From Bacteroidota bacterium (GTDB lineage Bacteria > Bacteroidota > Bacteroidia > Cytophagales > Spirosomataceae), in contig JAIUOF010000008.1 of NCBI GenBank assembly GCA_020161355.1, forward strand, positions 182,179 to 246,178: a stretch of 64,000 bases of DNA. The letters run 5' to 3'. The notes under the pieces were generated by a model. The model made no database searches, was not told where the DNA came from, and worked only from the letters and a program-made list of their open reading frames with translations. Within the stretch, counting starts at the first letter, position 1. Each line of letters begins with the position of its first letter. Below are positions 44,101-53,217 of the stretch, piece by piece. Both the position numbers and the translations under genes were made by a program.

Positions 44101-44231
44101 CTTATCATGTACTTGAAGAATTAAACGTAATTCCTCAAATCAGTTATCTTTCTAAAATTAGAAATAAAGATGAGCAAAGAAATTCTGAAGCAGTAGCTGA
44201 AGTTAAACATACCGAGGAGCATGCTCATTGA
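41178..44231 (+). CDS. actB: Alternative complex III, iron-sulfur subunit ActB
   Basis: This 1017-residue protein of the molybdopterin oxidoreductase type contains a MopB-like part and a C-terminal iron-sulfur part. The N terminus (EFNLEGLESGTYRRDFLKML) is the variant Tat signal seen in ActB. Iron-sulfur cysteines are in CTGCASCLVSC, CQHCSNAPCETVC, CVGTRYCANNCPYK and CSMCVQRI with ACSQSCPTGAIVFGD. In characterised ACIII the MopB-like part holds no molybdenum, so the protein passes electrons rather than acting on a substrate. It faces the periplasm. Confidence 0.95.
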   Translation: MENTNKKYWKGVEELKNDIELVKNSEREFNLEGLESGTYRRDFLKMLGFGVAAVSLAACDAPVRKSIPYLNKPEDVEPGIPNYYATSYNVGGNYSSVLVKTREGRPIKIEGNKLSGVTRGGVNAQVHASVLSLYDSEKLKDPKKEGKKTTWEELDKEVSAALASSQNIRIVSNTIISPTTKAVIADFAKKYPSAKHITYDANSASGLIEANAASFGKAVIPSYLFNKANVIVGVNCDFLGTWISPIEYSSLWAEGRKVSSAKGGKKTMSRHYQFETGMTVTGANADYRGTIKPSQEGIILANLYNKLVAILGSGSALSVAKLDTQYLDKCAKDLAAAKGAGLVVSGSNDASVQTIVNGINSLLGNIGTTIDFGTTVNYRQGSDAQLAQFASELKSGVVDTVIFLGANPVYDSIKGADIAEGLKKVKLSVSVSETETETSKLCKYIATSTHYLESWGDANPKTGYYSLIQPCISNIFNSRQAESSLLTWAGQPADYLTYLKSFWNANILGGSSWTKALHDGVLESPVASVSGATFNGNLAAAVASLKTGKGIELSVFENVTIGTGIQANNPWLLETPDPITKVTWENTANISQKTAADLGLSAGDWVNVTVGKVSKELPLVIQPGQANETVSIAMGFGRTSAGKAGNTGTEVLSFLSGATSASNLWVGDVKIEKTKSGYTLPQTQTHETYMGREAVIQETILSKYVKDPKAGRFEPKIGTSDGLKKPYSISLWNGHDKKNHSWGMVIDLNTCTGCASCLVSCQAENNVPVVGKAEVARAREMHWIRIDRYYSSDAPHERGYSIGGFKEMEKASENPEVVFQPMMCQHCSNAPCETVCPVLATTHSSEGLNQMTYNRCVGTRYCANNCPYKVRRFNWFKYFENDNFDYNLNNDLGKMVLNPDVTVRSRGVIEKCSMCVQRIQAGKLTAKSEKRRPVDGEIETACSQSCPTGAIVFGDMLDPNTKISKLLAQESEGRAYHVLEELNVIPQISYLSKIRNKDEQRNSEAVAEVKHTEEHAH

Positions 44232-44286
44232 TTTAATAAATTTGATTTAAAATAAATAAAGTTCCTGAAAATTCTAGGATATAATT

Positions 44287-45651
44287 ATGTCAGTAGTTTC
44301 ACCAATAAGAGAACATCTAGTAACTGGAGGAAAAACGCATCACGACGTTACTGAAGATATTTGCAGACATGTAGAAGCCAAGCCTACCAAGGAATGGAAA
44401 ATAGCCTTGACTATTTCTATTCTTGTATTGATTTATGGTGCAGGATGGGTGCTTTGGACATGGTGGGAAGGTCTGGGCGTTTGGGGTTTGAATAAAACCG
44501 TAGGTTGGGCCTGGGATATTACCAACTTTGTTTGGTGGGTTGGTATTGGTCATGCAGGAACTTTGATTTCTGCCATTTTACTACTTTTCCGTCAAAAATG
44601 GAGAACATCTGTCAACCGTGCAGCAGAAGCCATGACAATTTTTGCCGTAATATGTGCTGCTTCATTTATCATTATGCACATGGGTCGTCCATGGCTCGCT
44701 CTTTGGGCACTACCACTACCAAATACTTTCGGTTCATTATGGGTTAACTTTAACTCTCCTTTAGTTTGGGACGTATTTGCTATCTCGACTTATTTTTCTG
44801 TTTCTTTGTTATTTTGGTTTATCGGTTTAATTCCGGATTTAGCAACCATTAGAGACAGGGCAACAGGTGTGAGAAAAGTAATTTATGGTGCTCTTTCATT
44901 AGGTTGGACAGGTGGTGCTAAAACCTGGGCCAGATATGAAGATGTTTCATTGATTTTGGCAGGTTTATCTACCCCACTTGTACTTTCTGTTCACACCATA
45001 GTATCTTTTGACTTTGCCACTTCGGTTATACCAGGTTGGCATACTACTATATTCCCGCCTTACTTTGTTGCGGGTGCAATTTTCTCGGGATTTGCGATGG
45101 TTCAAAACCTAATGTTGATTACCAGAGTAGTTTATAAGCTTGAAGATTATATTACGATAGAGCATATAGGTTTAATGAATAAGATTATTACAGTTACAGG
45201 TTCTATCGTAGGTGTGGCTTATATTACTGAATTCTTTATTGCGGCTTATTCAGGTGTTGAATACGAAAAATATGCGTTCCTTAACAGAGCAACAGGTCCA
45301 CTTTGGTGGTCATATGCAGCCATGATGACCTGTAATGTACTTTCTCCTCAGATTTTTTGGTTTAAAAGCTTAAGAGAAAATATTGTGGTTTCATTCGTAA
45401 TTGCAGTAGTTGTAAATATCGGTATGTGGTTTGAAAGATTTGTAATCATTGTAACGTCACTTCACAGAGATTACCTTCCTTCAAGCTGGACTTACTTCAC
45501 GCCTCGTATGGCTGATATTGGTGATTATATGTTTTCGTTTGGATTGTTTTCAACACTATTCTTTTTATTCTCTAAGTTTTTGCCTGTTATTAATATGGCT
45601 GAGGTAAAATCAGTTTTGAAGACCTCATCAGAAAAACCAGCCAAGTATTAA
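44287..45651 (+). CDS. actC: Alternative complex III, NrfD-like membrane subunit ActC
   Basis: This 454-residue integral membrane protein of the NrfD/PsrC type has about ten transmembrane segments and is thought to bind quinol. Recognisable parts are WWVGIGHAGTLISAILLLFR near residue 85, MHMGRPWLALWALPLPNTFG near 135 and FVIIVTSLHRDYLPSSW near 395. It lies between ActB and ActD in the standard order. It pairs with ActF, the second quinol-type subunit. Confidence 0.95.
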   Translation: MSVVSPIREHLVTGGKTHHDVTEDICRHVEAKPTKEWKIALTISILVLIYGAGWVLWTWWEGLGVWGLNKTVGWAWDITNFVWWVGIGHAGTLISAILLLFRQKWRTSVNRAAEAMTIFAVICAASFIIMHMGRPWLALWALPLPNTFGSLWVNFNSPLVWDVFAISTYFSVSLLFWFIGLIPDLATIRDRATGVRKVIYGALSLGWTGGAKTWARYEDVSLILAGLSTPLVLSVHTIVSFDFATSVIPGWHTTIFPPYFVAGAIFSGFAMVQNLMLITRVVYKLEDYITIEHIGLMNKIITVTGSIVGVAYITEFFIAAYSGVEYEKYAFLNRATGPLWWSYAAMMTCNVLSPQIFWFKSLRENIVVSFVIAVVVNIGMWFERFVIIVTSLHRDYLPSSWTYFTPRMADIGDYMFSFGLFSTLFFLFSKFLPVINMAEVKSVLKTSSEKPAKY

Positions 45652-45687
45652 TTTACTGATAAAAAATTAAATTCGAAAATTCTTAAG

Positions 45688-46209
45688 ATGGCACATAAAA
45701 AATATATTGTAGGCATTTTTGATGACGAGGACGTCGTGAAAGACGCTGTTGGTAAAGTAAGAGGTAGCAAAGTTAAAATTCAGGAGGTTTTTTGTCCTTA
45801 TCCTGTTCATGGCCTTGATCATGCATTGGGATATGATAGACCACGTATGGGAGTTCCCGCTTTTCTATTCGGTATTACAGGTACTTCACTTGCATTTTTA
45901 CTTACCTTTTGGACAATGGGAATAGATTGGCCTATGAATATAGGTGGAAAAAACTTCATTCCTTTTCCAACCAATATTCCAATTGTTTTTGAATTGACGG
46001 TATTGTTGGCGGCATTTGGAATGGCATTCACCTTCTTTTTTATGGAAGGTTTGGGGCCTACCACTAAGCCAGTAATTTTTGACGAAAGAAGTACTGATGA
46101 TAAGTTTGCGATGGCAATCGATATGAGTAAAAATACTTTGAGCGATGCTGAGATTCAAACAATTTTGAAAGAATCAGGTGCTTCAGAAGTGAGTGTAAAA
46201 GAAATTTGA
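45688..46209 (+). CDS. actD: Alternative complex III, DUF3341 subunit ActD
   Basis: This 173-residue membrane protein starts with KYIVGIFDDEDVVKDAVGKV and has the block CPYPVHGLDHALGYDRPRMG, diagnostic for DUF3341/ActD. Two membrane helices lie at about 55-75 and 95-125. In ACIII structures ActD is an accessory membrane subunit in contact with ActC. Confidence 0.93.
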   Translation: MAHKKYIVGIFDDEDVVKDAVGKVRGSKVKIQEVFCPYPVHGLDHALGYDRPRMGVPAFLFGITGTSLAFLLTFWTMGIDWPMNIGGKNFIPFPTNIPIVFELTVLLAAFGMAFTFFFMEGLGPTTKPVIFDERSTDDKFAMAIDMSKNTLSDAEIQTILKESGASEVSVKEI

Positions 46210-46227
46210 TAGTTTAATTCATTAAAA

Positions 46228-46833
46228 ATGAAAAACACAAAATCATATATAGCAATAGTTTTCAGTTTAATTGCTGGATTAAGTTTAGTTTCATGCAACA
46301 GTCATGATGATACAGGTTGGGAATTTGCTCCGAACATGTATAATTCAAGGGCTTATGAGCCATTAACTCAGATTAATTCCAATTCGATTAATCCGGGTGG
46401 CTTAAATATGCGTAAGCCGGTTGCTGGTACCATTGCTAGAAGAAAGTTTAATACAAAATTTACCCAGGAAGATGGCTCTGTTGTGGAGGATTTGATGGTA
46501 TATGATTTTGGAAAGGACGATTTAGCATTGGCTGCAAATGTTAAAAATCCTATTCCTTGGTCAGAGCAAGCAGAAGAGGAGGGCAAGGTTCTTTATGAAA
46601 GAAATTGTATGCACTGTCATGGAGAAAAAGGAGCAGGAGATGGTAAAGTAGCTGCTAAATACAAAGGAGTTCCCAATTACAGCTCTGATGCACTCAAGAA
46701 CGTTTCTGCAGGTCATATATTCCATGTAATTACTTTTGGAAAAGGTCGTATGTGGCCTCATGCCGCTCAGGTTACACCAATTGAGCGTTGGAAAATTGCT
46801 CACTATGTTGCCAGATTGCAGATTGGCGGTTAA
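46228..46833 (+). CDS. actE: Alternative complex III, monoheme cytochrome c subunit ActE (lipoprotein)
   Basis: This 201-residue protein starts with a lipoprotein signal (LSLVSCNSHDD) and carries one heme site, CMHCH, near residue 127 in LYERNCMHCHGEKGAGDGKV. The likely axial Met lies near GRMWPHAAQV. The segment WEFAPNMYNSRAYEP is typical of ActE. It is expected to accept electrons from ActA and pass them to the terminal oxidase. It is in operon with its ACIII partners. Confidence 0.93.
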   Translation: MKNTKSYIAIVFSLIAGLSLVSCNSHDDTGWEFAPNMYNSRAYEPLTQINSNSINPGGLNMRKPVAGTIARRKFNTKFTQEDGSVVEDLMVYDFGKDDLALAANVKNPIPWSEQAEEEGKVLYERNCMHCHGEKGAGDGKVAAKYKGVPNYSSDALKNVSAGHIFHVITFGKGRMWPHAAQVTPIERWKIAHYVARLQIGG

Positions 46834-46872
46834 TATATTTTTTGAAAATTTAGAATAGAAAATAATAAAATA

Positions 46873-48168
46873 ATGGCTCACAAGCACGAAATACCTTCAT
46901 TAGACGAATCATTTGAGTTTTCATCTTCGTCGAAAAGAAAGCTTATTATCTCCGCTATTATTGGTGTGGTTTTGGTAATATTGGGTTATTTTTTGGTAGC
47001 AAAGTTCGGACATCATGAAGCTGGTCACGAGGCTGGTGCCCATGGTGGTGGACATCATGGAGCTACTGTTTTTTCAAGATTGGTCGCCAATCTTTGGATG
47101 AACAGTGTTTATTTCATAGGCATCTCAGTTGTTGGGGTGTTTTTCCTGAGTTATAATTACGTTGCCAAAGCGGGTTGGTACACCTCCTTTAAAAGGGTTC
47201 CTGAAGCCTTTCCTTCATTTGTGATTGTGCCTGCTCTGATAATGTTGGGTCTGTTTTTGTATCCTGAAACCAGAAATATCATTTTTCACTGGACGCATCA
47301 CGGAATCATGGATCCGGCAAGTGAAAATTACGATAAAATAATTGCCGGAAAATCATGGTATCTCAATTTTGGATTTTTCCTTGTGAGGATGATTGCATAT
47401 TTTGCTGTTTGGTACTATCTGTGGATTCAAATACGTAAAAACTCTTTATTGGAAGACGAGTACAATGATTTGGCTTACTATAATAAGAGCAGGTTTTACT
47501 CAAAATTGTTTTTGATATTTTTTGCAGTAACATCTTCAACAGCTGCCTGGGATTTTTCTTTATCAATTGATACTCACTGGTTTTCGACCATGTTTGGATG
47601 GTACCATTTAGCATCCTGGCATGTAGCAGGTTTGGCCGCAATGATGTTAACCATATTATTACTCAAAGATCATGGTTATCTTAAAGCAGTAAACTTCAGT
47701 GCAATTCATGATTTAGGTAAACTAATGTTTGGATTCTCTGTTTTCTGGGCATATGTTTGGTTTAGTCAGTTTCTACTTATTTTCTATGCAAACTTACCTG
47801 AAGAAACAATTTACTTCCAGGAAAGGTTAAGTGGTTATGGTGGAAGGTATTTTTGGCCATTTATGTTTAATATTGTTTTGAACTTTTTGTTCCCATTCCT
47901 TATTTTGATGGCTCGTGAGTCTAAAAGGAACGTAACTTTCTTAAAATTGGCGACAGTTTCAATTTTAATTGGTCATTGGTTGGATTTCTATCAAATGCAA
48001 ATGCCAGGTATTGCAAAAGATCAGGGAGGAATTGGTTTAATGGAAATAGGCACGACCCTGACATTTGCATCAGTATTTGTATATTTCATAATGAGTCAAC
48101 TTTCTAAGGCTAACCTGATTGCCAAAAATCATCCTTTCCTTGAAGAAAGTTTACATCACGATATATAA
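46873..48168 (+). CDS. actF: Alternative complex III, membrane subunit ActF
   Basis: This 431-residue, about ten-segment membrane protein is related to ActC and forms the second NrfD-like half of ACIII. An N-terminal His/Gly-rich loop (HHEAGHEAGAHGGGHHG) is followed by helices. Typical blocks are SIDTHWFSTMFGWYHLASWH and FSVFWAYVWFSQFLLIFYAN. It closes the act operon; the cox genes follow after a 162-base spacer with a -7 box and a hairpin. Confidence 0.93.
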   Translation: MAHKHEIPSLDESFEFSSSSKRKLIISAIIGVVLVILGYFLVAKFGHHEAGHEAGAHGGGHHGATVFSRLVANLWMNSVYFIGISVVGVFFLSYNYVAKAGWYTSFKRVPEAFPSFVIVPALIMLGLFLYPETRNIIFHWTHHGIMDPASENYDKIIAGKSWYLNFGFFLVRMIAYFAVWYYLWIQIRKNSLLEDEYNDLAYYNKSRFYSKLFLIFFAVTSSTAAWDFSLSIDTHWFSTMFGWYHLASWHVAGLAAMMLTILLLKDHGYLKAVNFSAIHDLGKLMFGFSVFWAYVWFSQFLLIFYANLPEETIYFQERLSGYGGRYFWPFMFNIVLNFLFPFLILMARESKRNVTFLKLATVSILIGHWLDFYQMQMPGIAKDQGGIGLMEIGTTLTFASVFVYFIMSQLSKANLIAKNHPFLEESLHHDI

Positions 48169-48186
48169 TTATTGTAACAAACCTTT

Positions 48187-48194
48187 TATTTTTG
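48187..48194 (+). promoter_or_regulatory. -7 box of the cox operon
   Basis: TATTTTTG fits TAnnTTTG in the spacer between actF and coxB. It suggests cox genes can be transcribed separately from act. No -33 box at proper distance. Confidence 0.45.
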
Positions 48195-48218
48195 GTATTA
48201 TTTTTAGGATAATATAGA

Positions 48219-48250
48219 TTAAATCCCTTTCCTGCAAGAGAGGGATTTAA
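48219..48250. other. Hairpin in the act-cox spacer
   Basis: TTAAATCCCT (48219-48228) pairs perfectly with AGGGATTTAA (48241-48250). No T-run follows, so it may be a processing or stability element in the coxB leader rather than a terminator. Confidence 0.5.
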
Positions 48251-48330
48251 TTGTATAATAAAGTAGAAGGCTTTGTGATTTGAATCGTTTTTTATAGTTT
48301 TAAGCCTAATTGAAAAAATAAATAAGTAAA

Positions 48331-49458
48331 ATGACAATTGTAATCGCAATTTTGGCGATAGTTTTTGTGATATTGACTTTTATGGTCGTTTCAAAAACAC
48401 TATCAATAATCAAAGGAATCAAAGACACCGGGAGTGAAGAAAATGAAGGTTATCTCGGTAAACCCAACAAGTACAATGATGCCAATGGTTTGGCATTATT
48501 AATTTTTTGGATTCTTAGCTTAGCCGGAGTTTTTTGGTCATATTTTTCTGCAAGAGAAAACTTTTTACCTGAATCATCCTCTATTCATGGTAGGCAAACA
48601 GATTTCTGGTTTTGGGTATCTATGGGTGTTATCACCACCGCTTTTGTGCTTGTAAACTCAGTTCTTTTCTTTTTTGCATACAAATACAGATACTCAAAAG
48701 ATAGAAAGGTTTCTTTTTATACCCATAATAATAATTTGGAGATTATCTGGACTTCTGTTCCGGCAATTGTTATGGCGGGTTTGGTTTTCTCCGGTCTTAG
48801 AGTTTGGACAAAAGTAACAGCTGATGCCCCTCAAGATGCTGAGGTAATTGAAATAATGGGTAAACAATTTGCATGGGCAGTTCGTTATCCTGGTGTTGAT
48901 GATAATCAACTAGGAGGATACAACTTTAAATTGATGGATGATGCCAATGGTAATCCCATGGGTGTTGATTTTGCTGATGAAAAGTCTTTTGATGATTTTT
49001 CTAACGCTTCTGAAATGCACATACCTAAAGGCAAACCGGTACTTTTGAAAATCAGAGCTCGTGATGTTTTGCATAGTGTATTTATTCCTCACATGCGTGT
49101 AAAAATGGATGCTGTGCCTGGCATGACTACCAAGTTTTGGTTTGTGGCTGACAAGTCAACCAACGATATGAGGAAAGAATTGGGTAAAGAAAACTTCAAT
49201 TATGAGATTGCATGTACCGAGATTTGTGGTAGATCCCATTTTGGCATGAAACTCTTGCTGGTGGTTGATGAACCAGCAGAATATGAGAAATGGAAAAGAA
49301 GCCAGAAAACATTATTGGCTGAGAATCCTAAGCTTCTTGAATTGGTTCCTGCCAATTTAAAAGCAAAAGCTCAAAAATATCTTCCGGTGGAAGAGGCTCC
49401 TGTTGAAGAATCAGTTGCCGACGCTAGTTTAAGTAATTCAAGTAAAGTTTTAAAATAA
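48331..49458 (+). CDS. coxB: Cytochrome c oxidase subunit II
   Basis: This 375-residue subunit has several N-terminal membrane helices and a periplasmic cupredoxin domain. CuA ligands are His in DVLHSVFIPHMRVKMDAVPG and the motif CTEICGRSHFGM. No CxxCH is present, so it has no fused cytochrome c domain. ActE or another cytochrome must therefore deliver electrons. The C-terminal tail (PVEEAPVEESVADASL) is acidic and probably disordered. coxA follows after 8 bases. Confidence 0.95.
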   Translation: MTIVIAILAIVFVILTFMVVSKTLSIIKGIKDTGSEENEGYLGKPNKYNDANGLALLIFWILSLAGVFWSYFSARENFLPESSSIHGRQTDFWFWVSMGVITTAFVLVNSVLFFFAYKYRYSKDRKVSFYTHNNNLEIIWTSVPAIVMAGLVFSGLRVWTKVTADAPQDAEVIEIMGKQFAWAVRYPGVDDNQLGGYNFKLMDDANGNPMGVDFADEKSFDDFSNASEMHIPKGKPVLLKIRARDVLHSVFIPHMRVKMDAVPGMTTKFWFVADKSTNDMRKELGKENFNYEIACTEICGRSHFGMKLLLVVDEPAEYEKWKRSQKTLLAENPKLLELVPANLKAKAQKYLPVEEAPVEESVADASLSNSSKVLK

Positions 49459-49466
49459 AAATAGAG

Positions 49467-51341
49467 ATGTCAGCTGTTTCAGTAGAAAATGTACATACTC
49501 ATGATGAGCATGCCCACGGCGAACATCATGAATTAGGTTTTATCAGAAAATATATTTTTTCTGAAGATCATAAAATTATTGCAAAGCAATACTTGATTTC
49601 AGGTATTGTATGGGCTGTACTAGGAGGTTTATTATCAGTAATTTTCAGGCTTCAATTAGGTTTTCCTGACATGGATATGACCTGGTTAAAGCCATTACTT
49701 GGTGATTGGATTAATGAATCCGGTAAACTGGATCCAAATTTTTATCTTGCATTGGTTACAATGCATGGTACTATCATGGTTTTCTTTGTATTGACTGCTG
49801 GTTTAAGTGGAACCTTCTCTAATTTCCTTATTCCGCTGCAGATAGGAGCCCGTGATATGGCATCCGGTTTTATGAATATGCTTTCTTACTGGTTCTTCTT
49901 TGCTTCCAGTGTGATCATGTTTATATCTCTTTTCTTAAAGACCGGTCCGGCAGGTGGAAGTTGGGTTATTTACCCACCTTTGAGTGCTCTAAAAGAAGCC
50001 AACCCGGGTTCGGGAGATGGAATGACCCTTTGGCTGGTGGCAATGGCTTTGTTTATAGTATCAAGTTTGTTAGGCGGTATTAACTATGTAACAACTGTAA
50101 TCAATCTACGTACCAAAGGTATGTCTATGGATAAGCTTCCATTGACCATCTGGGCGTTTACTTTTACTGCCATTTTGGGTATTTTATCATTCCCTGTTTT
50201 GCTTTCTGCGGCATTGTTGCTGATTTTTGACCGTAGTTTTGGAACCAGCTTTTTCCTTTCTGATATTTATATTAACGGTCAGGCTCTTCCTAATCAGGGA
50301 GGTAGCCCGATTCTTTTCCAGCATTTATTCTGGTTTTTGGGACACCCGGAAGTTTATATCGTTATTTTGCCTGCTTTAGGATTAACTTCAGAGATCATAG
50401 CCACAAATTCAAGAAAGCCAATTTTTGGTTACAAAGCTATGATTTTCTCAATGGCAGGTATTATGTTTCTTGCGTTTATTGTATGGGCACACCATATGTT
50501 TGTAACGGGTATGAATCCATTCCTTGGGTCAGTATTTATGTTACTTACATTGATTATTGCGGTGCCTTCTGCAGTAAAAGGATTTAACTACATTACCACA
50601 TTGTGGAAAGGAAACATCATATTTACCCCAGCAATGCTTTTTGCTATCGGATTGGTATCTTTCTTTGTTTCAGGTGGTTTGACAGGTATAATTCTGGGAA
50701 ATAGTGCACTCGACATTCAATTGCACGATACATATTTTGTAGTTGCTCACTTTCACCTTGTAATGGGCTCAGCTGCATTTTTTGGGATGATTGCCGGTGT
50801 TTATCATTGGTTTCCAAAGATGTATGGTAAAATGATGAACAGTACACTTGGATATATACATTTCTGGATCACATTTGCGGGTGTGTATTTTGTATTTTTC
50901 CCAATGCATTATATTGGTATAGCAGGTTTCCCACGTCGTTATTATCAGTGGTCCGGTTTTGATACATTCAGTTCATATGCTGATTTAAATGCTATAATTA
51001 CAATAGCAGCCATTCTTACCTTCCTGGCTCAGGGTATTTTTATTTTTAACTTTGTATATTCAATTTTTAAAGGTAAAAAAGCTACTGAGAATCCATGGAA
51101 ATCAAATACCCTTGAATGGACTACTCCAGTTGAGCCAATTCACGGTAACTGGCCGGGAGAGATTCCAACTGTTTACAGATGGCCATATGATTATTCTAAA
51201 CCAGGGGCCTCTGATGATTTTATTCCTCAAAATGTTCCTTTTTCAGCTACTCCGGAGTCAAACCTTCCAGAGGAAACTGAGCTGATCAAATCTGAAAAGG
51301 AAATTGAAGGTATCAAGTTTGATACATCTATTCATGATTAA
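49467..51341 (+). CDS. coxA: Cytochrome c oxidase subunit I
   Basis: This 624-residue catalytic subunit reduces oxygen and pumps protons. Heme ligands are His in VTMHGTIMVFFVLTAG and HDTYFVVAHFHLVMG. The CuB site with the cross-linked Tyr is in WFLGHPEVYIVILP, and the two further His are in VWAHHMFVTGMNP. An N-terminal His-rich stretch (HTHDEHAHGEHHE) precedes the first helix. Length and order are normal. A strong terminator follows at 51359. Confidence 0.97.
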   Translation: MSAVSVENVHTHDEHAHGEHHELGFIRKYIFSEDHKIIAKQYLISGIVWAVLGGLLSVIFRLQLGFPDMDMTWLKPLLGDWINESGKLDPNFYLALVTMHGTIMVFFVLTAGLSGTFSNFLIPLQIGARDMASGFMNMLSYWFFFASSVIMFISLFLKTGPAGGSWVIYPPLSALKEANPGSGDGMTLWLVAMALFIVSSLLGGINYVTTVINLRTKGMSMDKLPLTIWAFTFTAILGILSFPVLLSAALLLIFDRSFGTSFFLSDIYINGQALPNQGGSPILFQHLFWFLGHPEVYIVILPALGLTSEIIATNSRKPIFGYKAMIFSMAGIMFLAFIVWAHHMFVTGMNPFLGSVFMLLTLIIAVPSAVKGFNYITTLWKGNIIFTPAMLFAIGLVSFFVSGGLTGIILGNSALDIQLHDTYFVVAHFHLVMGSAAFFGMIAGVYHWFPKMYGKMMNSTLGYIHFWITFAGVYFVFFPMHYIGIAGFPRRYYQWSGFDTFSSYADLNAIITIAAILTFLAQGIFIFNFVYSIFKGKKATENPWKSNTLEWTTPVEPIHGNWPGEIPTVYRWPYDYSKPGASDDFIPQNVPFSATPESNLPEETELIKSEKEIEGIKFDTSIHD

Positions 51342-51358
51342 AAATTTGTAAAATCAAT

Positions 51359-51391
51359 GTACAATGGGTAAAACGCCCATTGTACTTTTTT
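51359..51391 (+). terminator. Strong terminator between coxA and ctaA
   Basis: GTACAATGGG (51359-51368) pairs perfectly with CCCATTGTAC (51376-51385) and is followed by six T. It probably lowers expression of the assembly genes relative to coxBA. Confidence 0.9.
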
Positions 51392-51394
51392 GAT

Positions 51395-52339
51395 ATGACC
51401 AATTTGTTTAGAAGGTTTGGTCTTTTGACAGTAATAACTGTAATAGGTCTGATATTCGTTGGTGGATTTGTGAGAGCTTCAGGATCAGGTATGGGTTGTC
51501 CGGACTGGCCCAAATGTTTCGGAATGTGGATACCTCCAACTTCGATAGATCAGTTGCCTGTAAATTATGCTGAGATTTATGGTGAAAAGCTTAAGGGTGA
51601 AATAGTTTTTAACCCTACAAAGACTTGGATAGAATACATTAACAGGTTGTTTGGAGTTTTGACAGGAATATTCATTATTATTTCAGTCTTTTTTTCCTAC
51701 AAAGCATATGTTAAGACAAAGCCATTGATTTTTTATCTTAGCTTTCTTGCTTTAATATTAGTGTTATTGGAAGGATGGCTTGGTGCCAAGGTAGTTTCAT
51801 CTGAATTACACCCCACCATGATTACAGTTCATATGTTGCTGTCTCTTTTGATTCTAGGGTTACTTTTATTTGCAGTTTTATACTCATACCGTGCTGAAGG
51901 GTACCTAAAGGATCTGAAAGGTAATAGGGGTCTTACATTTTTAATTGGAATTGGAATTGTTTTAACTGTTGGACAAATAATTTTCGGAACACAAATTAGG
52001 GAAGGAATTGATATAGCTCAAAAGAGCTTGGGTGAAGTAGGGAGAGAGCAATGGGTTGATACGGTGATTGGAAAGGTTTGGTTTCATTCTGGATTGGGAT
52101 TTTCAATATTATTGGTTCAGATTTTATTGTTTTTAAGAATAAATAAAAGTTCAAACCAGTTTTCAAGGAAGATAACGATTAGTACATTATTATCGGTTTT
52201 GTTAATTATTTTTTCAGGAATGTTATTGACGTTTGCTGGTTTTCCGGCACTTATTCAGCCATTTCATTTGACACTTTCAGTGGTCATTATTAGTTTACAG
52301 TTTGTTAGTTTATTCCTTTTTAACGTAAAAAACAATTGA
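51395..52339 (+). CDS. ctaA: Heme A synthase (COX15/CtaA)
   Basis: This membrane enzyme of 314 residues oxidises the methyl group of heme O to form heme A for the oxidase. The N-terminal block GGFVRASGSGMGCPDWPKCF is typical, and His residues in conserved loops (SELHPTMITVHMLL, VWFHSGLGF, IQPFHLTLS) fit the heme sites. The start is ATG 51395, just after the terminator; the open frame from TTG 51380 would lie in the hairpin. The stop overlaps the ctaB start by one base. Confidence 0.93.
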   Translation: MTNLFRRFGLLTVITVIGLIFVGGFVRASGSGMGCPDWPKCFGMWIPPTSIDQLPVNYAEIYGEKLKGEIVFNPTKTWIEYINRLFGVLTGIFIIISVFFSYKAYVKTKPLIFYLSFLALILVLLEGWLGAKVVSSELHPTMITVHMLLSLLILGLLLFAVLYSYRAEGYLKDLKGNRGLTFLIGIGIVLTVGQIIFGTQIREGIDIAQKSLGEVGREQWVDTVIGKVWFHSGLGFSILLVQILLFLRINKSSNQFSRKITISTLLSVLLIIFSGMLLTFAGFPALIQPFHLTLSVVIISLQFVSLFLFNVKNN

Positions 52340-53217
52340 TGGAGTCGCAATCATATAGTATTGCTAATAATAAATTTAAAGCTGTGTTTGAGCTCACCAA
52401 GTTCAGGCTAAGTAGTACTGTTGTCTTCTCAAGCTGTTTTGGTTACAGTTTAGCATCAAATCAGACCGACTGGCTTAAAATGATTTTGTTCGCTATCGGA
52501 GCTTTTTTAGTTACAGCATCAGCAAATATCATCAATCAAATTAAGGAAATCGAGTTAGATAAACTTATGACCAGGACCTTGAACAGGCCTCTTCCCAACG
52601 CCCGCATAAGTATCACTGAAGCCATTCTGCTTTCGTTTGTATTTGGCATTTCCGGATTAATGATCATAGTTTTTGGTTTCAATGTTAAAGCCGGATTACT
52701 CGCATTGGCATCCTTGATGCTTTATGGCTTTATATATACACCTTTAAAACGTGTAGGGCCAGTAGCTGTAGCTGTTGGTGCTTTACCTGGTGCATTTCCT
52801 CCAATGATTGGTTGGGTAGCATCCTCAGGTTCTTTTGGTTTGGAACCTGGCATATTGTTCGCTATTCAGTTTTTCTGGCAATTTCCGCATTTTTGGGCGA
52901 TAGCCTGGGTTCTTGATGAAGATTACAAAAAAGCCGGATTTAAGCTATTACCTTCGAAAGGAGGTCAGGATTTAAATTCAGCTATTCAAATTACCATTTA
53001 TACTTTATTTCTTTTGCCACTTTGCTGGGTTCCTTATTATTTAGGCATGACAGGAATAAATTCAGCTGTGGTGGCCATGATTTGCGGAATATTTTTTACT
53101 GCCCAGACTTTACATCTTATGAGAGAAAGAAGTAAAAAAGCGGCTACCAGACTTATGTTTGGATCTTTTTTGTATTTACCAATCGTGCAAATTGCTTATT
53201 TAATGGATAAAATATGA
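52339..53217 (+). CDS. ctaB: Heme O synthase (protoheme IX farnesyltransferase)
   Basis: This 292-residue UbiA-type membrane prenyltransferase adds a farnesyl group to protoheme. The allylic diphosphate site is in ANIINQIKEIELDKLMTRTL, with NRPLP following, and the second region is FWQFPHFWAIAWVLDEDYKK. The start is the ATG at 52339, overlapping the ctaA stop. The stop overlaps the next gene by four bases, so ctaA, ctaB and the first subunit III gene are tightly coupled. Confidence 0.94.
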   Translation: MESQSYSIANNKFKAVFELTKFRLSSTVVFSSCFGYSLASNQTDWLKMILFAIGAFLVTASANIINQIKEIELDKLMTRTLNRPLPNARISITEAILLSFVFGISGLMIIVFGFNVKAGLLALASLMLYGFIYTPLKRVGPVAVAVGALPGAFPPMIGWVASSGSFGLEPGILFAIQFFWQFPHFWAIAWVLDEDYKKAGFKLLPSKGGQDLNSAIQITIYTLFLLPLCWVPYYLGMTGINSAVVAMICGIFFTAQTLHLMRERSKKAATRLMFGSFLYLPIVQIAYLMDKI